NCBI GenBank assembly: GCA_019240525.1
Contig: JAFAYE010000001.1
Location: 1,151,300-1,215,299 of the forward strand
Reading direction: 5' to 3'
DNA: 64,000 bases
Source: Candidatus Eremiobacterota bacterium
GTDB taxonomy: Bacteria > Vulcanimicrobiota > Vulcanimicrobiia > Vulcanimicrobiales > Vulcanimicrobiaceae
In this document: positions 44,622 to 52,591 of the stretch, piece by piece
How positions within the stretch are numbered: position 1 is the stretch's first letter
How the letters are laid out: every line of letters begins with the position of its first letter
Made by a program: the position numbers and the translations under genes
The notes under the pieces: model-generated
Database searches by the model: none
What the model was told of the DNA's origin: nothing
What the model saw: the letters and a program-made list of their open reading frames with translations, nothing else

Positions 44622-46294
44622 CAGTGCGTTCCGGCCGGCACCGGCGGCGAGTCGGTGAGCTCGTCGTCGAGCCCTTGATACGGAAGCGGCTGCGAGAAGT
44701 CGTATGGCAGGCCGTAGACCGTCGGAATGTGCTTGAAGTTGTAGTAATTCGGCGGCGATGGAATCTGCCATTCCAGCGTGCGCGCGCCCCACGGATTGGG
44801 ACCCGAGCGCTTCCCGTTACGGATGCTCCAGAGCAGGTTAACGAAGAAGAGCAGGATCGAAAACGCCATCAAATAGGACGCAATCGATTCGAAGCGGTTC
44901 CAAAACTCGAACTGCGGATCGTAGGTCGCGACCTCACGGGGCATACCGAGCATTCCCAGCCAATGCATTGGGATGAACGTACCGTTGAAGCCGATGAAAA
45001 AGAGCCAGAAATGCCAGTGCCCGAGCTTCTCGTTCAGCAAGCGCCCCGACATCTTTGGGAACCAATAGTACATACCCGCGAACACGGCCATCATGCTGCC
45101 GCCCACCAGGACGTAGTGGAGATGCCCGACGATAAAGTACGTGCCGTGGACGTGCAGATCGAAGGGTATTGCGGCCAAGAAGATGCCGGTGATGCCGCCG
45201 ATCGTAAAGAGTGCGATGAACCCGAGCGCAAAGAGCATCGACGACGTGTAGTGGATCTTTCCACCGAAGAGCGTTGCCGTCCAGGAGAAGATCTTGATTC
45301 CGGTCGGCACGCCGATGACGAACGTCAAAAGCATAAACGGCAGCTGCAAGAACGGCGCGAGACCCGACGTGAACATATGGTGCGCCCAGACCATAAAGCC
45401 CAAGAGCGCGATCGCCATCGACGAAAATGCAATCAGCTTATAGCCGAAGATCGGCTTGCGCGAAAACGTGGGCAGCACTTCGGAGATAATGCCGAAGGCC
45501 GGTAAGACCATAATGTAGACGGCCGGATGCGAGTAGAACCAGAACATGTGCTGCCACATGACCGGGCTACCGCCTTTGGTCGGATCGTAGAACGGCACGC
45601 CGAACTGACGCTCGATAAAGAGGGCGGCGAGTGCGGCCGCGAGCGCCGTCGTCGCGATCATCAGCAGCGGCGCGGTCGCAAACTGCCCCCAGCAAAAGAG
45701 CGGCATGCGTGTAAAGGTCATTCCCGGCGCGCGCATCTTGAGGATCGTCACGACGAAGTTAATGCCGGTCATGGTCGAGCTCACGCCCACCAGAAAGATC
45801 GCGGCGCACCACATCGACGTCCCCGCGGCGCCTTGTAACGAGACCGGCGGATACTCCATCCAGCCGGCGGTCGGCGCACCCATCAAGAAGGACGAAAAGA
45901 GCATCAGGCCCGAGACCGGAAAGATCCAGAAGCTCAGCATGTTCAGCCAGGGAAAGGCAACGTCGCGCGCGCCGATCTGCAGCGGAAAGACGAGATTACC
46001 GAAACCGCCGGTTAACAACGGAATGATGACGAGCCATACCATGGCGCTCCCGTGCACGCTATAGACTTCATTGTAGGTATCCGGTGCAATGAAGCCGCCG
46101 TTTGCATTGAGGAGCTGCGTCCGTATCGCCTCGGCCAGTAACCCGGAGAGCATGAAGAAGACGAACGCCGTAATGATGTACTGAATCCCGATAATCTTGT
46201 GATCGAGCGAAAAGACGTACCGTTTGACGAAGCCTTGAGGCTCCGGATGGATATGGCCGGCGATGCCGCCCTGATGTACCGTTGCTACTGCCAT
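44621..46294 (-). CDS. ctaD: Cytochrome c oxidase subunit I (A2-type heme-copper oxidase)
   Basis: 557 residues, catalytic subunit. Heme/copper ligands: His81 in SVHGSAM, the CuB His256 and cross-linked Tyr260 in YSHPAVY, His305-His306 in VWAHHMF, and His391/His393 in GHLHYVL. The glutamate of the usual HPEVY is Ala and the preceding pair is YS, the hallmark of A2-type oxidases such as the Thermus caa3 enzyme, so proton entry uses the YS variant of the D channel. In an operon with ctaC and ctaE. Confidence 0.96.
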   Translation of the reverse strand: MAVATVHQGGIAGHIHPEPQGFVKRYVFSLDHKIIGIQYIITAFVFFMLSGLLAEAIRTQLLNANGGFIAPDTYNEVYSVHGSAMVWLVIIPLLTGGFGNLVFPLQIGARDVAFPWLNMLSFWIFPVSGLMLFSSFLMGAPTAGWMEYPPVSLQGAAGTSMWCAAIFLVGVSSTMTGINFVVTILKMRAPGMTFTRMPLFCWGQFATAPLLMIATTALAAALAALFIERQFGVPFYDPTKGGSPVMWQHMFWFYSHPAVYIMVLPAFGIISEVLPTFSRKPIFGYKLIAFSSMAIALLGFMVWAHHMFTSGLAPFLQLPFMLLTFVIGVPTGIKIFSWTATLFGGKIHYTSSMLFALGFIALFTIGGITGIFLAAIPFDLHVHGTYFIVGHLHYVLVGGSMMAVFAGMYYWFPKMSGRLLNEKLGHWHFWLFFIGFNGTFIPMHWLGMLGMPREVATYDPQFEFWNRFESIASYLMAFSILLFFVNLLWSIRNGKRSGPNPWGARTLEWQIPSPPNYYNFKHIPTVYGLPYDFSQPLPYQGLDDELTDSPPVPAGTH

Positions 46295-46310
46295 GATGCT
46301 TTCGATTGTC

Positions 46311-47396
46311 TCACTTTAGCGTTTCCAAATAAGCCACTAAGTTCGCAATGTCGCCGGGCGAAAGCCCGTTCGCCGTCGCACTGGGCATCGTACCCATGCT
46401 GCCGGTGTAGCCATTCTGCAGAATTGAGGCAACGTTCTGCGGCGTTGCGGGATTGCCGTTCACGAGGTTGGGATGTGCCGGGTCGTGCAGGACGCCTGCC
46501 AAGCCGGGCCCCACGAGCACTTGGCTGAACGGAGCGATTTTGTGGCAGGCCGTGCATTTCTGGGCGAAAAGCGCCTTACCGGCCGTAGCATTGCCGTTCG
46601 CGAGGGAGATCTCAACGCCGCCGGCGGCGGGGAGTGCATTGCTGACGTGCGCGTTCTTCTGCTGCCACGTCTTATACCACTTGTCGAAGGCGGCTTTTGG
46701 CTCGATCACAAGGGCTTGCTTGTCCATCTCGCTGTGCAGCACGCCGCAGAACTGCGTGCAAATGATCGGGTACCGGCCGGGCAAGCGAGGAGTGAACTTG
46801 ATCGTCGTCACCAGGCCGGGAACGGTGTCGTTCTTGAGTCGCATTGCCGGTACCCAGAAGCCGTGAAGGACGTCGGCAGAGGTCAGATTGAGCGTGACGG
46901 GCTCGTTCAACGGAAGGTGCATCTCGTCGGTGACTTCGCCGTTGATCTGCGGGTAGCGGAACGAAAAGTAGAACTGATGACCGATCGCCTCGACGACCAA
47001 GCCGTTCTGCGGTTCTAGCATGATTTCGTACCAGATGCGGACGCTAACGACCGACAACAGGATGACGAAGAGAAACGGAATGACCGTCCACCAGAACTCG
47101 AGCCGGTGATTGTCGTGTATCTGCAGGCCGATGGCGTCGGGCGGGTCGGTCGCCCGCGCTCGAAAGGCGATCGCGAAATAGAGCAGATAGCCTGCGACAA
47201 ATATCCAAAGCGCGCTGCCGCTCGCGGCCATGAAGCGGAAGAGATGATCGACCTGCCGGGCCGTCACGATTGCGGCCGGTAGATAGGTTTCCAACGGGAA
47301 GACCGACCAGAAGACGATTGCCGCGATGGAGAGTAGCGTTAAGATGGCCGTAACCGCCCAGAAGCCGCGGCCGAGCTCGACGCGTTGCGCTATCAC
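46311..47396 (-). CDS. ctaC: Cytochrome c oxidase subunit II fused to cytochrome c (caa3 type)
   Basis: 361 residues. Two N-terminal helices (about 13-33 and 60-80), a CuA cupredoxin domain with ligands His178 (DVLHGFWVPAM), Cys213 and Cys217 (CTQFCGV) and His221, then a C-terminal class I cytochrome c domain with CTACH at 281-285 and the axial Met in MGTMPSA. The fusion supplies the electron donor directly, as in caa3 oxidases. GTG start. Leads ctaD, ctaE and two small genes. Confidence 0.95.
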   Translation of the reverse strand: MIAQRVELGRGFWAVTAILTLLSIAAIVFWSVFPLETYLPAAIVTARQVDHLFRFMAASGSALWIFVAGYLLYFAIAFRARATDPPDAIGLQIHDNHRLEFWWTVIPFLFVILLSVVSVRIWYEIMLEPQNGLVVEAIGHQFYFSFRYPQINGEVTDEMHLPLNEPVTLNLTSADVLHGFWVPAMRLKNDTVPGLVTTIKFTPRLPGRYPIICTQFCGVLHSEMDKQALVIEPKAAFDKWYKTWQQKNAHVSNALPAAGGVEISLANGNATAGKALFAQKCTACHKIAPFSQVLVGPGLAGVLHDPAHPNLVNGNPATPQNVASILQNGYTGSMGTMPSATANGLSPGDIANLVAYLETLK

Positions 47397-47405
47397 GAGC
47401 CGCTC

Positions 47406-48083
47406 TTAAGAAATTCTATCGGCGGCCCCTGCAAACTCACGCACGAGCCAGTCAACGTTGGTGATTGCGCTGCCCACGCAGACCGCGTCGGCCCCGGCAT
47501 CGAGCGCGGCGCGCAGATCCGCCGGAGAACGAACGCCGCCCTCACACACCGTAAAATGTCGCAGCGCGGCGAACTCGGCGACGAGCTCGAGTGCGGGAAG
47601 GGTTCGCCCTGCGGTTTCCCGCGTATATCCGCAGAGCGTCGTCGCCAGGATCTCCGCCCCGGCGTGAGCCGCGCGAACTGCATCGGTCGCGGTCGCACAA
47701 TCGGCGAGCGCGAGACGTCCGTGCGAGTGAATTTCGGTGACGATATCGCGCATCGAGGTTTCGTGCGGCCGCGACCGCGGGGTTGCGTCGAACGCGACGA
47801 TCTCCGCGCCCGCATCGATAACGGCACGCACCTCATCGAGAGTCGGCGTGATGTATGGTTCGAAGCCGCGGTACTCGCGCTTGATGAGGCCGACGATGGG
47901 AAGCGCCACTCGGGGTCGCACCGCTCGCAAATGATCCTCGCCCGCGATGCGAACGGCAACGGCGCCGCTCTCCTCGGCGGCGCGCGCCATCGCTGCAATT
48001 ACGCCGGGATCGTTTAGTGCCGAGCCCGGCCACGCCTGAACGGAGACAATCAAGCCGCCGCGCAGCGAATCGAGGAGCGTCAC
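47406..48083 (-). CDS. nanE: N-acylglucosamine-6-phosphate 2-epimerase
   Basis: NanE converts ManNAc-6-phosphate to GlcNAc-6-phosphate. 225 residues, TIM-barrel, with LIVSVQAWPGSALNDPGVI, LPIVGLIKREY, VAFDATPRSRP, LADCATATDAVRA, LATTLCGYT and VCEGGVRSPADLRAALDAGADAVCVGSAIT. The ATG overlaps the upstream kinase stop (ATGA), giving a kinase-then-epimerase amino-sugar pair. Confidence 0.93.
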   Translation of the reverse strand: MTLLDSLRGGLIVSVQAWPGSALNDPGVIAAMARAAEESGAVAVRIAGEDHLRAVRPRVALPIVGLIKREYRGFEPYITPTLDEVRAVIDAGAEIVAFDATPRSRPHETSMRDIVTEIHSHGRLALADCATATDAVRAAHAGAEILATTLCGYTRETAGRTLPALELVAEFAALRHFTVCEGGVRSPADLRAALDAGADAVCVGSAITNVDWLVREFAGAADRIS

Positions 48084-48988
48084 TGCTGCAGCTCGGTGAC
48101 CGCGCTGCCACCCTCGCGATACGCGAGCAGCAACGCGCCGTATGCTGGTTCGTAACGCGCGTCGACGATCTGCGCCCCGTTGCGCTCACGCCGAATACCG
48201 GCAGCTACGCGCTCGCGGAAGTACGCATTGGAAAAAACGCCACCGACCAACGCGACGCGCGCCGCGGCGACGCGCGCAATCGCGACACACGCGAGCGCGG
48301 CGAGCCGATCGGCGCCCGCGTCGGCGATCGGGCGAAAGACCTCGAGCCCAAGCGCTGTGGACGCAAACGACGCGAGCCGGTCGCGCGTGATTCCTCCTTT
48401 ATAAAAGGCGTGCGCGAGCACGCGAAGCGAGCTTGCGCCAAAGAACCCGCACGCTTCGCGCGCAGGAAGGTCGAGCGATGAATCGCCCTCGTCTCGCGCG
48501 CGCATCAGCATCGCCAATGCATCACGCACAATCGCGAAGGCGCTTCCCTCGTCGCCAAAGAGAAATCCCCAGCCCCCGAGCGTGCAGCTGTGCCCAGAAT
48601 CGTCGCGCCCGTAAACCACCGAACCCGTGCCGGCGATCACGACGACGCCCGCAGCTCCGCCGAGTGCGCCGGCATGGGCGATCGGTGTGTCGTGAAGCAG
48701 CAGCATGCGGGCCGAGGGCAGGTCGGGTGCGCGCCCGTAGACGCGCCCGTCGTAACCGCTGATTCCCGCGACGATCGCCTCAAAGCGACGTACCGGCGCG
48801 AGGTTCGCGCTGCGGCCTGCGCGTTCGAGCGAATCGTGGAGCGCATCAGCCAAGCGCGTCGATTCGCGACCGGCACCGATTTCATCGGCGGCGCCGGCCA
48901 CGCCGCGTCCGAGCACGCGGCCGTTTTCGTCGCCGATCACGGCAACCGTCGAGCTTTGACCGCCGTCGATTCCGGCGAAGAGTTTCAC
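48080..48988 (-). CDS. N-acetylglucosamine kinase-like ATPase (BadF/BadG family)
   Basis: 302 residues of the ASKHA superfamily. DGGQSSTVAVIGDENGRVLGRGVAG at the start is the phosphate-1 motif, with VVIAGTGSVVYGRD and GGWGFLFGDEGSAF following, the layout of human NAGK-like kinases. Operon linkage to nanE makes N-acetylglucosamine or N-acetylmannosamine the likely substrate. ATGA overlaps on both sides (ImmA-like gene upstream, nanE downstream). Confidence 0.85.
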   Translation of the reverse strand: MKLFAGIDGGQSSTVAVIGDENGRVLGRGVAGAADEIGAGRESTRLADALHDSLERAGRSANLAPVRRFEAIVAGISGYDGRVYGRAPDLPSARMLLLHDTPIAHAGALGGAAGVVVIAGTGSVVYGRDDSGHSCTLGGWGFLFGDEGSAFAIVRDALAMLMRARDEGDSSLDLPAREACGFFGASSLRVLAHAFYKGGITRDRLASFASTALGLEVFRPIADAGADRLAALACVAIARVAAARVALVGGVFSNAYFRERVAAGIRRERNGAQIVDARYEPAYGALLLAYREGGSAVTELQQ

Positions 48989-49287
48989 GCCCGGCCATCC
49001 AGCAGCTCGCGCGCGAATGCCCCCGCCGCGGCTTCACGCTCGCGCCGATTGGTAAGAACGGCAACTTCGCCGATTCGTTCGCGATGATGGTAGAGTTCGT
49101 GCCCGACCGCAAGCGCAATGAATTCGCCAAGGTCCGCCACGGATAGTGCCTCGGCTACGCGCGTGTTGATTCGGATCTGCGGAATCGCCGGATCGTACTC
49201 GGCGCGCAGTTGCGCGCCTCCCCAATCGCCGAGATCGGCGAAGCAGACCCTGACTCCGTACCGGCGCGCCTGCGCAAGCGCGCTCAC
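48985..49287 (-). CDS. Minimal ImmA/IrrE-like metallopeptidase
   Basis: 100 residues from GTG 49287. It has the zinc site GHELYHHRE near residue 62, preceded by PQIRINTRVAEAL and followed by EREAAAGAFARELLD, the order of an ImmA/IrrE zincin (HExxH, then Glu in a helix with FAxxLL). ImmA/IrrE proteins often cleave repressors, but this copy is short and sits, coupled by GTGA/ATGA overlaps, in an amino-sugar operon rather than beside a repressor. Call made by motif only. Confidence 0.6.
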   Translation of the reverse strand: MSALAQARRYGVRVCFADLGDWGGAQLRAEYDPAIPQIRINTRVAEALSVADLGEFIALAVGHELYHHRERIGEVAVLTNRREREAAAGAFARELLDGRA

Positions 49288-50630
49288 AGGAAAACTCCGT
49301 CGCCGGCGAGCTGCGCTCGAAGCTCGCTCACGTCGATATCGGCGGGAGCAATGCCGCGCGCGCACGCCAGCGCCGCCGCCGTCCCGGCGCCCTGGCCGAG
49401 TGTCATGACCGTGGGCGTGAGACGCGTCGAAGCCAGCGCCTCGTGGGTCGTCGAAATGCAGCGTCCGGCCACGAGCAACTGTTCGCGATTGACCGGCACC
49501 AGGCAGCGATAAGGAATCTCATAGCTTTCGCCGGGCGGCAGACGTTCGGTTTTCGTTCCGCTGCCGGCGGGATTGTGCAAGTCGATCGGATAGGCGCTGC
49601 GTGCGATCGCGTCGTCGAACTTACGCCCCGCCAGCACATCGTCACGCGTGAGCGTATACCGGCCGACGATTCGCCGCGACTCGCGTATGCCCACTTGCGT
49701 GCCGGTCGCCGCGATTCGAGCCGACTCGAATCCCGGCACGCGCCGGCGAAAGAACTCGAAGAGCTGCATTGCTTGCAGGCGTGATTCCACTTCGGCGCGA
49801 GTCAAATCGTCGGGATCGAGCGGATCGATCTCGATGACGCGCGTCATATTGACCGTCACTTCGTCGGGATACGGCGAAATAAAGAACGAAACGACTTCGC
49901 GCGGCACATCGACGAGCCCGTCGTCACGCGCCGCTTGCCAGAGCGAATAGAGTCCGGCGACCGCGGTGAGCGTCTCGGGCGAGCGCTCTTCGACGGGCAA
50001 CGACGTGCGTATCTCGCCGGGATGCTCACGCACGTAACGCGCGAGCTTGGAAAGATCAACATGACTCAATCGAAAGAGCAAGGTCGCCGGTTGAACGCGG
50101 CCGCGTTCGTCGCCTTGCTGCGTCGGCACACCCGCCGATGCGGCGACGAGCGCATCTGCGGTTGCGTCCACAACGATCGCTGCGCGATACGTGCGCGTCC
50201 CGCCGATCGTTGCAAACGTGGCGCCGACGACGGCCGCGCTCTCGACCATGGCGTCCAAGAAATATGCATGTAGCAGCAAGGTGACGCCGGCTTCGCGAGT
50301 CATCTCGAAGAGCAGCGCTTTGTGAACCTCCGGATCGAACGGCGTGATCGTCGCGACGTAGTCGGAAGAATCGCGAATATGACCCGGCGAGGCGCCCAGG
50401 TGGATCAACCGCTCGACGATCTCCTGTGCGATCCCGCCGACGATGCGCTCGTTACCGGAATGAAACGTCATCCAGGGACCGACCATCGCGGCGGTTGCCG
50501 TACCGCCGAGAAAGCCGTAGCGCTCCACCAGCAGCGTGCGCGCGCCGTGCCGCGCCGCCGCGATCGCGGCGGCACATCCGGCATTACCGCCGCCGACGAC
50601 CACTACGTCGAAGTCGCTCATGCAGGCCAT
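49284..50630 (-). CDS. FAD-dependent oxidoreductase (FAD_oxidored family)
   Basis: 448 residues. The dinucleotide fold is VVVVGGGNAGCAAAIAAARHGARTLLVERYGFLGGTAT, followed by the family segments AMVGPWMTFHSG, VVDATADALVAASAGV and near the C-terminus LLVAGRCISTTHEALASTR with GQGAGTAAALA. Such enzymes occur often in carbohydrate operons but their substrates are seldom known. GGAAG lies eight bases before the ATG at 50630 (ATG 50621 is an alternative). It heads the NAG kinase/nanE operon. Confidence 0.85.
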   Translation of the reverse strand: MACMSDFDVVVVGGGNAGCAAAIAAARHGARTLLVERYGFLGGTATAAMVGPWMTFHSGNERIVGGIAQEIVERLIHLGASPGHIRDSSDYVATITPFDPEVHKALLFEMTREAGVTLLLHAYFLDAMVESAAVVGATFATIGGTRTYRAAIVVDATADALVAASAGVPTQQGDERGRVQPATLLFRLSHVDLSKLARYVREHPGEIRTSLPVEERSPETLTAVAGLYSLWQAARDDGLVDVPREVVSFFISPYPDEVTVNMTRVIEIDPLDPDDLTRAEVESRLQAMQLFEFFRRRVPGFESARIAATGTQVGIRESRRIVGRYTLTRDDVLAGRKFDDAIARSAYPIDLHNPAGSGTKTERLPPGESYEIPYRCLVPVNREQLLVAGRCISTTHEALASTRLTPTVMTLGQGAGTAAALACARGIAPADIDVSELRAQLAGDGVFL

Positions 50631-50656
50631 TTCCGCGTCTTCCAAAATAAACCGCC

Positions 50657-51088
50657 ATGCAAGTTCAACTCTCTGCTCAGGAACGAAATTGGGCAATGGC
50701 AGCGCATTTGAGCGCGCTCGTTGCTGTCGCAGGGTTGCCCTTCGGTCACGTGCTCGGTCCGCTCGTCGTCTATTTGGTCAAAGGCCATGAATCGGAGTTC
50801 GTCGGCGAGCATGCGCGGGCGTCGCTGAACTATCAGATTACGATCTCCATTTTCGCCATCGTCGCCGCGATCGTGGGCGTCGCCGCGACGCTCAGCTTCG
50901 CCATTCCGTTAAGCTCGTCGTCCGATTCGACGTTTACCGGATTCAACGTTGCGGCGTTGTGGATTGCTTTCGGCGTCGGCGTCTTGCTCGTGCTCTTGGC
51001 ATCGATCGTATTCATTATTCTCGGAACGCTCGCCGCAAGCGAAGGACGTCCGTACCACTACCCGTTCGCCATTCGCTTCTTGCGCTAA
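50657..51088 (+). CDS. DUF4870-type membrane protein
   Basis: 143 residues with three or four helices. NWAMAAHLSALVAVAGLPFGHVLGPLVVYLVKGHESEFVGEHARASLNYQI is the characteristic core of DUF4870/Tic20-like proteins, followed by hydrophobic segments and a terminal PYHYPFAIRFLR. Its job is unknown. Starts 26 bases from the divergent FAD oxidoreductase and precedes an amino acid permease by 12 bases. Confidence 0.8.
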   Translation: MQVQLSAQERNWAMAAHLSALVAVAGLPFGHVLGPLVVYLVKGHESEFVGEHARASLNYQITISIFAIVAAIVGVAATLSFAIPLSSSSDSTFTGFNVAALWIAFGVGVLLVLLASIVFIILGTLAASEGRPYHYPFAIRFLR

Positions 51089-51100
51089 GGAGCCGCAACG

Positions 51101-52591
51101 ATGATGCAACGCGTTAAACCTCTCTCGCGCATCCTGGCCGAGGGTAGCGACGAGAAGCGCGGTCTGAAACGATCGCTCGGTCCGTGGGCGCTGACGGCCA
51201 TGGGAATCGGAGCAATTATCGGCACCGGCATTTTCGTGCTCACGGGGGTTGGCTCGGCGACGCGAGCCGGCCCGGCGCTGACCATCTCGTTCGTTATTGC
51301 CGGCATCGTGAGCGGACTTGCGGCGCTCTGTTATGCGGAAGTTTCGAGCAAGGTTCCGATTTCGGGAAGCGCCTACACCTACACATACGCGACGCTCGGC
51401 GAGTTCTTCGCATGGATCGTCGGCTGGGCGCTGGTGCTCGAGTACGCACTCGGCGCGTCGACGGTCAGCGTCGGCTGGTCAGGCTACTTCACCTACATTC
51501 TGCACACGCTCCATATCTGGGATATACCGCAAGCGTGGCAGCATAGCCACTGGGATCCCACGCCGGGTATTGCCAACCTTCCGGCCGCGGCAATCATCTT
51601 GGCCGTTACGGCATTGCTGGTCAAAGGCACGCGTGAATCCGGGAATGTCAACGCGATCATCGTGGCGGTCAAGGTCACGATCGTACTCTTCTTCATCGCC
51701 ATCGGCGTCGGTCACATCGATCCGGCGAACTATCATTTGCCAGCCGGCCCGGCTACCGGCGCCGGTGGTTTCTTTCCGTTCGGCTGGGGAGGCGTACTTG
51801 GCGGGGCCGCCTTCATGTTCTTTGCCTACATCGGTTTCGACGCCGTCTCGACGACCGCTGAAGAGGCGAAGAATCCCGGCAAAGACTTGCCCTTCGGCAT
51901 TCTCATGAGTTTGGCGGTCTGCACGGTCCTCTACATCATCGTCGTGATCATTCTCAATGGAATGGTGCCGTTCAATCACCTCAACGTCGCCTATCCAGTT
52001 GCCTTTGCGGTGGATAGCGTGGGTCTCGCGTGGGCCGGCATCGTCATCTCCTTTGGCGCGATCGCCGGGCTGACGACGGTACTGCTGGTCATGATGTTCG
52101 GTCAGACGCGGATCTTCTATGCAATGTCGCGCGATGGACTGATTCCGCCGCTCTTCGTTCGGCTTCATCCGGTTTGGCGGACGCCATGGGTCTCGCAGAT
52201 CATCTTCGGCCTCTTGATCGCCGCCGCCGGCGCGCTCTTCCCCATTGGCGTTCTTGGATCGTTGACCAACATGGGAACGTTCGTCGCTTTCGTTCTCGTT
52301 GCGTGCTCGGTGCCGCTCCTGCGAAACCGTCACCCCGAACTCAAAGGCTCGTTTAAGATTCCCTTCGGTCCATACGTCATTCCAACGTTAGCGGCGCTCA
52401 GTGCGCTTGGAATGATGTACTATCTCAAGTTCGGTAACCCCGTTGTCTGGGGCTTCCCGATTGCATGGTTGGGCTTCCTCATCTGGCTGACCGTCGGCTT
52501 ACTCTTCTATTTCGCATACGGCCGCCACAAGAGCACGGTTGCGCTCGAGCAGGTCGAGCATTTGGCCATTCGGCAACCGCCCGTGAATTAG
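51101..52591 (+). CDS. APC-family (cationic amino acid-type) permease
   Basis: 496 residues with about twelve helices; APC landmarks are ALTAMGIGAIIGTGIFVLTGVGSATRAGPA, YAEVSSKVPISGSAYTYTYATLGEFFAW and FMFFAYIGFDAVSTTAEEAKNPGKDLPFG. Close in layout to the 23838 permease and to the YfnA/CAT group. Preceded by an AAGGAG site just upstream of the ATG. Convergent with the HyuA-like gene, overlapping by four bases. Confidence 0.9.
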   Translation: MMQRVKPLSRILAEGSDEKRGLKRSLGPWALTAMGIGAIIGTGIFVLTGVGSATRAGPALTISFVIAGIVSGLAALCYAEVSSKVPISGSAYTYTYATLGEFFAWIVGWALVLEYALGASTVSVGWSGYFTYILHTLHIWDIPQAWQHSHWDPTPGIANLPAAAIILAVTALLVKGTRESGNVNAIIVAVKVTIVLFFIAIGVGHIDPANYHLPAGPATGAGGFFPFGWGGVLGGAAFMFFAYIGFDAVSTTAEEAKNPGKDLPFGILMSLAVCTVLYIIVVIILNGMVPFNHLNVAYPVAFAVDSVGLAWAGIVISFGAIAGLTTVLLVMMFGQTRIFYAMSRDGLIPPLFVRLHPVWRTPWVSQIIFGLLIAAAGALFPIGVLGSLTNMGTFVAFVLVACSVPLLRNRHPELKGSFKIPFGPYVIPTLAALSALGMMYYLKFGNPVVWGFPIAWLGFLIWLTVGLLFYFAYGRHKSTVALEQVEHLAIRQPPVN

